38,807 nucleotides of DNA from NCBI GenBank assembly GCA_015231775.1, contig JADGAY010000015.1, positions 1-38,807 on the forward strand, written 5' to 3'. The notes under the pieces were generated by a model. The model ran no database searches, was not told where the DNA came from, and was given only the letters and a program-made list of their open reading frames with translations. The translations under genes and the position numbers were made by a program. The stretch comes from Magnetococcales bacterium (GTDB lineage: Bacteria > Pseudomonadota > Magnetococcia > Magnetococcales > Magnetaquicoccaceae). This document shows, one piece after another, positions 1-9,374 of this stretch. Position 1 is the first letter of the stretch. The number at the start of each line of letters is the position of its first letter.

Positions 1-3000
1 TGCGCCCACTGGTGATGGAAACCGTGGCACCTGTCAATTGCGTGTCATCCACATCGGTGATGGTGACGCTGGTATCGATGGCGGCGGCGGAACCGTTCTC
101 CGTGTAAGCCAGAGAAGCGCCGGCGGTCACCACCGGCTTGTCGGCGGTGGCGGTCACGTTGATGGTCGAGGTGACGCTGGTGCTGGTTTGGGCGCTGCTG
201 CTGTCCGAATTGGCATCGGTCACCGCCCAGGTCACCGTCCGGGTGGCGCTGGAGGCGGTGGGATCCTCGCTGGTGGAGACAAAGGTCACCGCACGCAGGG
301 CGGCCTGGTACTGGGCCAGGGAGGCGGTGCCGGTGAGGGTCAGAACGCCGGTGGCGCTGTCGAAACTGCCGCTGATCGGATTGACCGCGATTCCCGGACT
401 CCCACCGGTGTAGACGAGCAGATCCCCAGTGGTGCGTCCACTGGTGATGGAAACCGTGGCCCCGGTGAGCTGGGTGTCATCCACATCAACGATGGTGACG
501 GTGGTATCGATGGCGGCAGCGGAGCCGTTCTCCGTGTAAGCGAGAGAAGCGCCAGCGGTCACCACCGGCTTGTCGTTGACCGCGCCCACCACCACGTTGA
601 CCGCCACGGCGCTCGCGGAGGCAGAGTGGGTGTCATGCGCCTTGACCGTGAAGGCCCCCAAGGTGCCGTTGGCGTTGGCGGCGGGCGTCCAGACCAGGGA
701 TTCCCCCGTCCCGAGCATCGTGGTGCCCGTCACCACCGCGACACCGCCCTTGGTGAGGGTGCCGCTGCTGACAGCCTCGATCCGGAACGAAATGGGATCG
801 TTTTCGGAGTCCGCCTCGTTGGCCGCCGCCGCCAGATCGGCGTAGGTGATGGTATGGGCGGTATCTTCAGTGGCCCCGGTCAAATTGGCGATGGTGGTCA
901 AGGTGGGGGCAGCGTTGTCGTCATCGGTGATGGTGCCTTGAACGGTGCTGGTGTCGATCTGCGCGTTGTTCAAGTTTGAAAGGTCGAGCAGAAACGCCCG
1001 GCTGATCTCGGTATCGTTATTCCCGATCACGGTTACATCGATGGTTTTTGTGGTCTGGCCAGGGGCAAAGGTCAGTGTGCCGTTGACGGCTGTATAATCG
1101 GTGCCGGCAATGGCAAAGCCATCGCGGGTAGCGTAATCGACCGTGATGCTCTTTCCGGATGCGGCGTTCAAGGTCGCGGTAAAGGTCAACGTGGTGGTGG
1201 TGCCGCTACTCCCCTCGGTGACGGATGGACTGTCGAACGACACCATCGGCTCCGGGTCGTCATCGGTGATGGTGACGGTCCGCTGCTGCGTACCGCTTTC
1301 CACCGCCCCGCCCCCGCCGGTGACGTTGGTGATGTCGAGGATGACCGTCTCGTTCACCTCATCCAGGGTATCCTGTACCGCCGTCACCGTGGCCGTGCCG
1401 GTGGTCTGGCCCGCCAGGATGGTGATGGTGGTGAGCGATAAGGTGTAATCCGTGGTGCCGGTGCCCGTGCCGGTGGCGGTCAAAGTGATCACCGTGTCGT
1501 GCTGGGCGGCGACACTCTGGGTGGCGGTGATGGTGGAACTGCCCGCCGCCTCGGCGATGGTGGCGTTGTTCACCGACAGGGTGATGGTGGGGTTGACCCC
1601 CGCGACCGTCACCGTGGCGGCGCGATTCGGCGCGGCGCTTGAATTGGCGCTGGAGTTATCCGTGATGCCGGTGATGGTGACCACGCGGCTGCTGGCGGTG
1701 GTCGGGGTGTCGCTGGAGTTCTTGTAGCTGAGGCCATCCACCAGGGTGGTCATGTTGGCATCGCTCAAGGAGAGCCCGGTCAGGGTCACGGTCGCCGTCC
1801 CCGCCGCGACACCCACCGCCGCCGTGCCACCCGATACGGTGACGCTGTTGCCGTTGGTCAGGGCCACATCCACCCCACCGATGGTCAGGTATTCGGTGCT
1901 GTCCGCGACATTGGTGACGGTCACGGTCATGCCGGTGAAGTTCATCCCGGACTCGTTGGTGGAGGCGGCCACCACGCTGAACAGATCCACCGCCGCTCCA
2001 CCCTCGGTGAAGGTCGGGGTGGCCCCGGTGGCGGTCAAGGTTGGCGCCGGGTTGTCGTCATCGGTGATGGTGCCGGTGCCGGTCGCGGTGCCCAGGGTGG
2101 CATCGTCAGGCACGGTGGGCGAGGTGATGGAGATGGTGGCGTCGATGGTCTCGTCGCTCTCGGTGGTGACATCTCCCAACACCGCCACATTGAAGGTCTT
2201 GGAGGTGTCGCCAGGCGCGAGGGTCAAGGTGCCGGTGGTGGCGGTATAGTCGCTGCCAGCGGTGGCCGTGCCGTTGGCGGTCGCATAGTAGATCGTGATC
2301 GATTTGCTCGAGGCGGCACTCAAACTGACGGTGAAGCTCATGTTGCTCGAGCCGCTGTTCCCCTCGGCGTGGGTGGGGCTGTTGATCGACACCGTGGGCG
2401 GGTTGTCATCATCGGTGATGGTGACGGTCCGCTGCTGCGTACCGCTTTCCACCGCCCCGCCCCCGCCGGTGACGTTGGTGATGTCGAGGATGACCGTCTC
2501 GTTCACCTCATCCAGGGTATCCTGTACCGCCGTCACCGTGGCCGTGCCGGTGGTCTGGCCCGCCAGGATGGTGATGGTGGTGAGCGATAAGGTGTAATCC
2601 GTGGTGCCGGTGCCCGTGCCGGTGGCGGTCAAAGTGATCACCGTGTCGTGCTGGGCGGCGACACTCTGGGTGGCGGTGATGGTGGAACTGCCCGCCGCCT
2701 CGGCGATGGTGGCGTTGTTCACCGACAGGGTGATGGTGGGGTTGACCCCCGCGACCGTCACCGTGGCGGCGCGATTCGGCGCGGCGCTTGAATTGGCGCT
2801 GGAGTTATCCGTGATGCCGGTGATGGTGACCACGCGGCTGCTGGCGGTGGTCGGGGTGTCGCTGGAGTTCTTGTAGCTGAGGCCATCCACCAGGGTGGTC
2901 ATGTTGGCATCGCTCAAGGAGAGCCCGGTCAGGGTCACGGTCGCCGTCCCCGCCGCGACACCCACCGCCGCCGTGCCACCCGATACGGTGACGCTGTTGC

Positions 3001-6000
3001 CGTTGGTCAGGGCCACATCCACCCCACCGATGGTCAGGTATTCGGTGCTGTCCGCGACATTGGTGACGGTCACGGTCATGCCGGTGAAGTTCATCCCGGA
3101 CTCGTTGGTGGAGGCGGCCACCACGCTGAACAGATCCACCGCCGCTCCACCCTCGGTGAAGGTCGGGGTGGCCCCGGTGGCGGTCAAGGTTGGCGCCGGG
3201 TTGTCGTCATCGGTGATGGTGCCGGTGCCGGTCGAAGTGCCCAACGTGACGTTGGATGCATTCGAAAGGGTGGCGGTGATGGTCTCATCGCCCTCGGTCG
3301 TGGCATCCCCGGCCACGGTGACGGTGAAGGTCTTGGAGGTATCCCCGGCGGCAAAGGTCAGGGTGCCGGAGGTTGCGGTATAGTCCGTCCCGGAGGTGGC
3401 CGTGCCGTTGGAGGTGGCGTAATCCACCGTGATGCTCTTACCCGAGGCGGCGCTTAAGGTCACGGTGTAGGTCAGGGCGGTTGTGCCGCTGTTCCCTTCG
3501 GTCACCGACGGGCTGTCAATCGACACCGTGGGAGCCGCGTCGTCATCGGTGATGGTGACGGTCTGCTGCTGCGTGCCGCTCTCGGTCGCCCCGCCCCCGC
3601 CAGAAACACCGGTGATGTCGAGGATGATGGTCTCGTCCACCTCGTCACGGGTGTCCTGAACTGCGGTCAATGTAGCGGTGCCGGTGGTCTGACCCGCCAG
3701 AATGGTGATGGTGGTTGATGAAAGCGAATAATCGGTACCGCCACCCGTGGCCGTGCCGCTGGCGGTGAGGGTCACCGTGGTGTCGCTGGCCGCGGCGGCG
3801 CTCAAGGTAGCCGTGACAGTCGAGGTGCCCGCCGCCTCGGCGATGGTGGCGTTGTTCACCGACAGGGTGACGGTGGGTCCGATTGGCAGAGCAACAGCCA
3901 CCTGATCGATGGCGCTTGAGGTTGTGTTATCAGCCCCCGTGGCTCTCAAGGTGAGATTGAATGTCCCCGTCGTGTCCGATCCCACGCCACTGATGGTGGC
4001 GGTCACGGTGGTGACGGCATTTTGCGCCACATTGCTATCCGAAGCCTTGTCCAGGGTGACGGTCCATCCTGTGGGGGCGGTGATGCTGTATGTAATGTTC
4101 TGCGCATTACCGTAGTTGGTAACATTAAACATTACCGTGGTGCTGCTTCCGGTGTACGTGGTGGATGCCCCGCTGCCATTGGAGTCGCCACTGCCTGCGA
4201 TCACCGAAGCGGCGGAAAAAGTTTCGAACGTGCTGATGGTCCAACTCTCCCCCGCGCTTATAGAAGACTTGTCCCACTCGACCGCATAGCCGTTATCCAC
4301 CGTGACATCTGGATTGATGATGTCGCCAAGGCGGGGATCCGATACGGCTATCATGCCACTCGGCTGCCAATAATAGCCTGAAAAATAGTGTGAAGGCTGC
4401 GTGATCGGTATCCACCCCAGTTTCTGATTGACTCCAGAGGTGGTCTTGGTGACGCCCACGAAATCGATGATGGTCGATGCTCCTGAAACGTGGGTGTTCA
4501 GCACGCCGGCACCAGCGTCCCCACCGTCCAAGTAAGTATCCGCATAGGTAAAAAAGCGCAGATCATTCACGGCGGAGCCGGAATTATTGGTAATTGTCCA
4601 ATCATATCGGATGTATTGATCAGCGGGATCGGCCAGGGTTACGACCTGTTGAATGGTGAATGAGCCCGCGGACCAGGTATCTGTCATCGTGGTGGCGGTG
4701 ACGGTGTGCGTCGTGGGAGTTGCCCATGAGGCTGGCGATTGTATACCACTGGTAGGATCGTTCGAGAACCATGATAACAAGGCATAGGCACCGGACCCGG
4801 TGTGAAGATAGGATCCTGCCGATGGCATGGTGTCACCGAACTTCTGATAAACCCAAGTGGGAGAACCAGCGGTGCCGGTATTCTTGTAAACCTGGATTGA
4901 TCCCCCGTAATCGACCACCTTGAGCGAACCTGCGTCGCCAGTGCCTCCCAAAGTATCGACTGCGCGGACGTTAATTCTGATCGTGTCAGAGGCAGAAGCG
5001 CTATCGGCATCGGTTACGGATAACGTGACTGTGCGTGGCAGTACACTGGGCGTGGCGCTCGTATCGTCATAGTAGACCTGCTGGAGAAAAGTCTTGACAC
5101 GCGCATTGGTGGCATTCGCATTGAACGTGAAAGTCCAAGTCGCGCTACCGGTCACGAAATCAGCGTTGGCCGTGCCGATTTGAACAAAACCGCCACTCGC
5201 GTTGGTGCTATATTTGATCTTGTGGGTTCCGGTTTCGATCCAAACCCCATCCTGGTATGTTGGGGTGGTGGTACTCAAATACAATTTGTCCGTGGCTTCA
5301 CTGTTGCTGTTGATCTGCAATGACATGGTAGCGCCGTTCCACTTGGCGTCTCCACCGTTATTGAAAACATAAAAGGTGCTTAAAGTGGTTGGCACACTCT
5401 CGTAATAGTCAATCGTGCCAATTCCCTGCACTTCCGGCCTGGAAGAACTGCTGACAGTAACCGTATTCCCGCTCGTGTCGGCCAAAGCGCCAACAATCCA
5501 TCCGGCTGACGCCTCGATTGTATAGCTCTGTCCAGAAGAACTCGTGGTTCCGTTCTTGTTGTAATAACGATTGAGATATTCATTGTCTCCGTTTCCAATC
5601 GTGAAAGAAAACTGATTGGATGATACGGTTGCTGTTGTCGTCGTTGAATAATAGAGGGCTGACGATCCATCTGTTCCAGCCTTGAACGACAGCTTTGAAA
5701 GATCAATCACGTCGTCGTTACTGGCCCCACTTGTAGTGACCGTCATAACTCCCGTTGAGGCATTGTAAGTCGCAGAAGTAATGGTGGCGCTTGAGATTGT
5801 CGCAGAGGAGAAATCGATTGAATCCAGAGCGAAACACAGGTCGTAGTTGTTGGACTTTTCAATAACCAACGTATCGATCCTGTCCCATGCTGCACCAAAA
5901 GTCAGCAGACCACCCCAAGAATTTCCGGTGGAGACGCGTTGATCATAGGTGATGGCCGCCCTGCCGATTCCGAATGTTGCATCCGCGGAGCTCAGATCCA

Positions 6001-7132
6001 CAGGCGAAACGGAGACAATTTGAGTTCCGTTTATCCCACCATCGTAACCTGAAAAGGTGTACATACCATAGTTTGTATCATTGATCCCCATTACCAATGA
6101 ATTCAATTTGAAATCATTAGCAAGATTCGATGAGGAAATAATCAGTCTCGTGAGGGCTCCGCCATTTAAAGTCTTATCGTAGTTGACGACGATGGCGTTA
6201 TCAGAAAGTCCTGTAAATGAATCGATCCCCAAGTGCGTGGCAGGATTCGAATTCACATCGATCTTGCCAGCGTTTAAGGTATAACTAACATTATTCAACG
6301 TAACCGTAGATGTAATTCCGCTGCCATTGGTAGCCGTGGCGGCAGAAAAGTCCTGATCAGCGGGGGCTGCCAACAACCCCGTATAGCTGGGAATATCCTG
6401 GGATTCGGTTTGAATCAAACCTGTGGAAAATTCAAGTTGCCAATCGCCTGTAGCAGCCCCAGTGGCATCTGAAGACGCACCCACATCGGCTCCAGTGGCG
6501 GCTGCCAGATTGGCAACAAACGCTTGTCCTGCCTCTCCCGAGGCGATATCACAGCCATAAATCATCAAATCCCCGGATTCGGTCAAGGATTGGCCCAACA
6601 GCGCCAAGTCGGCCTGGACGCCGCTGGATTGCAACGACGCGCTGGTGAGCACATCCCGGCCCAAACGCAACGTCGCCTCGGTGCCGTGACTCAAGATATG
6701 GATCGCATCGTAACCGGAATGGGTTTCCGCCCATTGGCTCAGTTGCGCCACGCCCGAGGCGTTGCCATCGATCAGCACCACTGCCACGCCGGGCCGCACC
6801 CCATCCACCAGGGTTTGATAATTGGCCACCGAGGTGTCGATGAAGGCCACCTCCTTGCGTCCCTGGTTTAACGTCGGATCCACGCCGCGCACCTCGAGGG
6901 GGGCGGGATGGATCGGGTCGGTGGGGGTACTGCTCGGCATGGCCTCTTGCAGAACCTGACTCGGGTCGGATTCGACAGATTGGTTGTTCCGGGACGCCTC
7001 GGCGTTCAAGTCGGAGTGTGTGTCCTGTGCGGCATCGTGGGTGGCATCCGCGAAGGTGGTCACCGCCGCGCCGTCGAACATCAACCGCGGTTCCAAGGCC
7101 AGACAACCAGCCAAAAAGGAACGATTTTTCAT
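1..7132 (-). CDS. Giant DUF4347 / Calx-beta repeat surface protein (5' part, runs off the left edge)
   Basis: The minus-strand frame opens at an ATG at 7132 behind a GGGAGAG ribosome site and reads to the window edge without a stop that I can see, giving at least 2377 residues. The N-terminus carries LEPRLMFDGAA (residues 13-23), the LEPR-type motif of large bacterial surface proteins. Residues about 94-245 match DUF4347, with HILSHG (His149) and IYGCDIASGE (Cys194) placed like a caspase/CHAT-type His-Cys pair. Residues about 250-1080 are beta-rich and Ser/Thr/Gly-rich, with no domain I can name. From about residue 1080 on, Calx-beta units (SVNNATIAEAAG, EGNSGTT, ending in TITDDD) alternate with Ig/cadherin-like units. 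The acidic turns suggest calcium binding. Secretion is probably by a type I system, but the C-terminus that would prove it lies outside the window. Function in adhesion or matrix is inferred from family architecture. Confidence 0.9.
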   Translation of the reverse strand, partial: MKNRSFLAGCLALEPRLMFDGAAVTTFADATHDAAQDTHSDLNAEASRNNQSVESDPSQVLQEAMPSSTPTDPIHPAPLEVRGVDPTLNQGRKEVAFIDTSVANYQTLVDGVRPGVAVVLIDGNASGVAQLSQWAETHSGYDAIHILSHGTEATLRLGRDVLTSASLQSSGVQADLALLGQSLTESGDLMIYGCDIASGEAGQAFVANLAAATGADVGASSDATGAATGDWQLEFSTGLIQTESQDIPSYTGLLAAPADQDFSAATATNGSGITSTVTLNNVSYTLNAGKIDVNSNPATHLGIDSFTGLSDNAIVVNYDKTLNGGALTRLIISSSNLANDFKLNSLVMGINDTNYGMYTFSGYDGGINGTQIVSVSPVDLSSADATFGIGRAAITYDQRVSTGNSWGGLLTFGAAWDRIDTLVIEKSNNYDLCFALDSIDFSSATISSATITSATYNASTGVMTVTTSGASNDDVIDLSKLSFKAGTDGSSALYYSTTTTATVSSNQFSFTIGNGDNEYLNRYYNKNGTTSSSGQSYTIEASAGWIVGALADTSGNTVTVSSSSRPEVQGIGTIDYYESVPTTLSTFYVFNNGGDAKWNGATMSLQINSNSEATDKLYLSTTTPTYQDGVWIETGTHKIKYSTNASGGFVQIGTANADFVTGSATWTFTFNANATNARVKTFLQQVYYDDTSATPSVLPRTVTLSVTDADSASASDTIRINVRAVDTLGGTGDAGSLKVVDYGGSIQVYKNTGTAGSPTWVYQKFGDTMPSAGSYLHTGSGAYALLSWFSNDPTSGIQSPASWATPTTHTVTATTMTDTWSAGSFTIQQVVTLADPADQYIRYDWTITNNSGSAVNDLRFFTYADTYLDGGDAGAGVLNTHVSGASTIIDFVGVTKTTSGVNQKLGWIPITQPSHYFSGYYWQPSGMIAVSDPRLGDIINPDVTVDNGYAVEWDKSSISAGESWTISTFETFSAASVIAGSGDSNGSGASTTYTGSSTTVMFNVTNYGNAQNITYSITAPTGWTVTLDKASDSNVAQNAVTTVTATISGVGSDTTGTFNLTLRATGADNTTSSAIDQVAVALPIGPTVTLSVNNATIAEAAGTSTVTATLSAAAASDTTVTLTASGTATGGGTDYSLSSTTITILAGQTTGTATLTAVQDTRDEVDETIILDITGVSGGGGATESGTQQQTVTITDDDAAPTVSIDSPSVTEGNSGTTALTYTVTLSAASGKSITVDYATSNGTATSGTDYTATSGTLTFAAGDTSKTFTVTVAGDATTEGDETITATLSNASNVTLGTSTGTGTITDDDNPAPTLTATGATPTFTEGGAAVDLFSVVAASTNESGMNFTGMTVTVTNVADSTEYLTIGGVDVALTNGNSVTVSGGTAAVGVAAGTATVTLTGLSLSDANMTTLVDGLSYKNSSDTPTTASSRVVTITGITDNSSANSSAAPNRAATVTVAGVNPTITLSVNNATIAEAAGSSTITATQSVAAQHDTVITLTATGTGTGTTDYTLSLTTITILAGQTTGTATVTAVQDTLDEVNETVILDITNVTGGGGAVESGTQQRTVTITDDDNPPTVSINSPTHAEGNSGSSNMSFTVSLSAASSKSITIYYATANGTATAGSDYTATTGTLTLAPGDTSKTFNVAVLGDVTTESDETIDATISITSPTVPDDATLGTATGTGTITDDDNPAPTLTATGATPTFTEGGAAVDLFSVVAASTNESGMNFTGMTVTVTNVADSTEYLTIGGVDVALTNGNSVTVSGGTAAVGVAAGTATVTLTGLSLSDANMTTLVDGLSYKNSSDTPTTASSRVVTITGITDNSSANSSAAPNRAATVTVAGVNPTITLSVNNATIAEAAGSSTITATQSVAAQHDTVITLTATGTGTGTTDYTLSLTTITILAGQTTGTATVTAVQDTLDEVNETVILDITNVTGGGGAVESGTQQRTVTITDDDPEPMVSFDSPSVTEGSSGTTTTLTFTATLNAASGKSITVDYATRDGFAIAGTDYTAVNGTLTFAPGQTTKTIDVTVIGNNDTEISRAFLLDLSNLNNAQIDTSTVQGTITDDDNAAPTLTTIANLTGATEDTAHTITYADLAAAANEADSENDPISFRIEAVSSGTLTKGGVAVVTGTTMLGTGESLVWTPAANANGTLGAFTVKAHDTHSASASAVAVNVVVGAVNDKPVVTAGASLAYTENGSAAAIDTTVTIVDVDDTQLTGATVSITSGRTTGDLLVYTGGSPGIAVNPISGSFDSATGVLTLTGTASLAQYQAALRAVTFVSTSEDPTASSATRTVTWAVTDANSDSSSAQTSTSVTSTINVTATADKPVVTAGASLAYTENGSAAAIDTSVTITDVDDTQLTGATVSITSGR
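6..575 (-). repeat. Diverged 432-bp (144-codon) tandem domain repeat
   Basis: Sequence at about 6-143 recurs with scattered differences at about 438-575, an offset of 432 bp or 144 codons. It encodes a different repeat class from the Calx-beta units, with an ITDVDDTQLTGATV motif and a following LLVYTGG-type strand, typical of cadherin/Ig-like repeats in large adhesins. More copies probably continue to the left of the window. Confidence 0.75.
1260..2085 (-). repeat. Long direct repeat, copy 1 (826 bp, inside the giant protein)
   Basis: This stretch is repeated with the same phase at 2409-3234. The offset is 1149 bp, exactly 383 codons, so the frame is kept. I compared the two by eye and saw no differences; sequence diverges immediately outside both ends (1259 versus 2408, 2086 versus 3235). 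Each copy encodes a Calx-beta unit plus an Ig-like unit. Near-identity at DNA level implies recent duplication or ongoing gene conversion. Confidence 0.9.
2409..3234 (-). repeat. Long direct repeat, copy 2 (826 bp, inside the giant protein)
   Basis: Second copy of the 826-bp unit at 1260-2085. The 323 bp between the copies encode a different, diverged Calx-beta unit, so the higher-order repeat is about 383 codons. The pair is a substrate for RecA-dependent expansion or loss, and a place where short-read assemblies may collapse. Confidence 0.9.
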
Positions 7133-7687
7133 AGTCTCTCCCGTGACGCACCAATTGACTGGTGTTTTTCTTGTTCAAAAATGATGCTGACTTACAAGCA
7201 GTCGGCTTATCAAAAAACAGAGGGTTCGTCAGCATCCAGGAACAAACTGACCAACTTCAATGATGTGGGGGCAGACCCCTCACCCATCCTCTGTGCCAAT
7301 GTAGACGAAACATCTACAGGTCATCTTCAAGGTTCGCTGTCAATCATCTTCCACCCAATCACCCATTCGGCAAACGGAATAGACGCGGTGATCCGGGACA
7401 GGATTCAAAACCGAACAATCAACCGGCAAGCAGGAACGCACCATGGAATCATCGCACCACGTCTGTACAAGGACGGAGTATTTCGCGACATGATGAGAAA
7501 AGCATCCATAATTACCGAAATAAATGTTGCCAGTTTAGCATTAACAAGTCATGACTTGCAAGCAAATGTATCCACAACCAACCATCAATTCCAGATCCTA
7601 CCTATCATCAAACGTGATGCAAGCGTTATTGACATTGCGTTTCAAGCTCGAACATGCAATCACCCTCAACGGGCGGATCTGGATTGA
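7133..7687. other. Gene-poor upstream region of the giant surface gene
   Basis: About 555 bp of moderate GC without a convincing coding frame; short frames here lack ribosome sites and recognisable sequence. It must hold the promoter and control sites of the minus-strand giant gene, but I find no clear -35/-10 pair. A palindrome at 7300-7318 is listed separately. The right end abuts the truncated transposase. Confidence 0.5.
7300..7318. promoter_or_regulatory. Palindrome, possible operator upstream of the giant gene
   Basis: TGTAGACGAAACATCTACA has perfect 6-bp arms (TGTAGA/TCTACA) around a 7-bp spacer. It lies 168 bp upstream of the start of the giant gene. The size and symmetry fit a dimeric repressor or activator site, but one such palindrome can occur by chance. 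Confidence 0.25.
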
Positions 7688-8131
7688 AGCTGGGTTTGGA
7701 GCCTGTCGCAGAATGGGGTGCGCGGGTACTGGTCGGAGAGTAACGACGGGTTGGCGACAGCGGACTCTGAACTGCTGATCGCCACGCGCAAGGAATGGAA
7801 ACAGCGGCAAGCGTTACGAGATCAATCCGCACCGCGCGGGAGGAACCCCAAGGGACTGTCTGCCAGGGAACGGAGAGAGCGGAAGTTACTGACCAAGCGC
7901 GGCAAGGGACTCTACAGGAAGCACGGTCAGACCATGGAACCCGTGTTTGGGCAGATGAAGGGGACGCAGGGTGCGGACGAGTTCCGTGTGCGAGGACTGG
8001 AGTTGTGTGACGGGGAGTGGCAATTTCATGCTGTCACGCACAATCTCAAGAAATTACACTCTAAAATGTGTCCTGAAGGGGAAGAAAGGGCGCAAATGGC
8101 TTCACTGAGGGCGGGAATCCCACCCTTTTGA
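7688..8131 (+). pseudogene. C-terminal remnant of an IS1182/IS5-like DDE transposase
   Basis: The frame encodes about 140 residues matching the end of DDE transposases: GYWSESND near its start, LLIATRKEWKQR, then KGLSARERRERKLLTKRGKG-type sequence, the conserved GQTMEPVFGQMKG with the catalytic Glu region, and VTHNLKKLH close to the C-terminus. An in-frame TGA at 7685-7687 closes the frame on the left, and no sequence before it resembles the missing N-terminal two thirds. I see no start codon with a ribosome site and no flanking inverted repeats. This is a decayed insertion-sequence fragment, not an active element. Confidence 0.8.
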
Positions 8132-8210
8132 GGTTGGAACCGGACCTCTGAGGGCGGTGACCGGTCAGCAGGCCATCAAAGCCGATGGTTTAGCACATTT
8201 GAAGACAGGC

Positions 8211-9374
8211 TCATGTGTTCAAGTTCTTTTCTGGGACACTGGACGGAATATTCACCACCCGATCTTCCAGCCAACGCGAATTCTCCAATCCGTCATGCTG
8301 GCAATGTTTGAACATTTCCAGTCGAGACATCAATCTCCAGATCGGGCGAGTCATCACGCCGCGTTCATTGGTATAACTCAAAAAGGCATCACGTTCTGCC
8401 TTGTCAGCCAGAATGATGGCATTCAACCAATTGTTTGCCGTGGAACCTGGTCGTGGCTCTGACATCTGCACACCGTGGTCAGAAAAAAAGGCACGGTACC
8501 TTTCTGCAATCTCGCGCTTTACTTCCAGCATCCAGGGTAGACGTTCCATTTGTGCACAGCCCAGGGCAGCATTCAGGTTGGGTAAACGATAATTATAACC
8601 TATCTCGTCATGTACAAACTCATAGGGATGGGGGATTTTGGCTGTAGTGGTGATGTGCTTGGCACGCCTGGCTTGTGACTCATCGTTGGTAATAATCATT
8701 CCGCCACCACCTGTGGTGATGATCTTGTTGCCGTTGAAGCTGAGTGTACCGAACAGGCCAAACGTGCCGGTATGCCGGCCACCGACATAACTGCCTAGCG
8801 ACTCAGCCGCATCCTCCACCAGCGGAATAGCCCACTCGGAACAGATGGCATGAATTTCTTCAATTCGACACGGAAAACCAAAGGTATGCATCGGCACGCA
8901 GGCAGCAATACGACGACCGGAGGATTTGTTCCACACAGCCCCGTCACGCTTTTCAGCGTGCTTTGCCAAAAAACGGTTAAGGGCCTCTGGACTCATCCCC
9001 ATGGTGTCGCGGTCTACATCCACAAATACCGGATGCGCACCGGTGTAGCTTAGGGCGTTGCAGGTCGCAATGAAGGTTAGTGCCTGTGAAATGACTTCGT
9101 CCTCTCGACCCACACCCGCCAATTGCAAAGCAATGTGCAAAGCTGCCGTGCCGTTGACAGTGGCGATGGCAAAATGCGCACCTGTAAAGCGTACAATCTG
9201 CTGCTCAAACTCGGTGACCTTGGCGCCCACTGAAGAGACGAAGTTTGAATCGATGCATTCGACGAGATATTGCCGTTCGTTACCGTCGAAGATGGGGCGG
9301 TGGAGGGGGATGGAATCTTTTCCGTAGATTGACCGGATAAGCTCCATGAGTTTACAGGTATTCACTTCAACCAC
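8211..9374 (-). CDS. LegC-family PLP-dependent sugar aminotransferase (DegT/DnrJ/EryC1/StrS)
   Basis: About 387 residues, full length for the family. Fold type I motifs are in order: VNGTAALHIAL (phosphate loop, about residue 73), VEDAAESLGS (Asp188 binds the pyridine nitrogen), SFNGNK with Lys217 as the Schiff-base lysine, then TTGGGGMI. The IRSIYG start and the PLHRP segment resemble LegC-type enzymes that aminate a 4-keto-6-deoxy UDP-sugar on the way to nonulosonic acids such as legionaminic acid, used in surface glycans or flagellin. The start is uncertain: GTG 9374, GTG 9365 (AGGTGG about 7 nt upstream, my preference) or ATG 9347. The gene stands alone: no dehydratase, NeuB- or NeuC-like gene lies in the window, and a transposase scar follows it, so it may be relocated or non-functional in isolation. 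Confidence 0.88.
   Translation of the reverse strand: MVEVNTCKLMELIRSIYGKDSIPLHRPIFDGNERQYLVECIDSNFVSSVGAKVTEFEQQIVRFTGAHFAIATVNGTAALHIALQLAGVGREDEVISQALTFIATCNALSYTGAHPVFVDVDRDTMGMSPEALNRFLAKHAEKRDGAVWNKSSGRRIAACVPMHTFGFPCRIEEIHAICSEWAIPLVEDAAESLGSYVGGRHTGTFGLFGTLSFNGNKIITTGGGGMIITNDESQARRAKHITTTAKIPHPYEFVHDEIGYNYRLPNLNAALGCAQMERLPWMLEVKREIAERYRAFFSDHGVQMSEPRPGSTANNWLNAIILADKAERDAFLSYTNERGVMTRPIWRLMSRLEMFKHCQHDGLENSRWLEDRVVNIPSSVPEKNLNT

Noticed and set aside
38-4381. Many plus-strand open frames of 70-313 codons rich in Val, Gly, Asp and His
   Set aside because: They are the antisense of the repetitive minus-strand Calx-beta gene; they lack ribosome sites and their periodicity mirrors the repeats.
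6908-7687. Plus-strand 259-codon frame across the start of the giant gene
   Set aside because: It spans the promoter region and the first 75 codons of the giant gene in antisense, with no domain or ribosome site.
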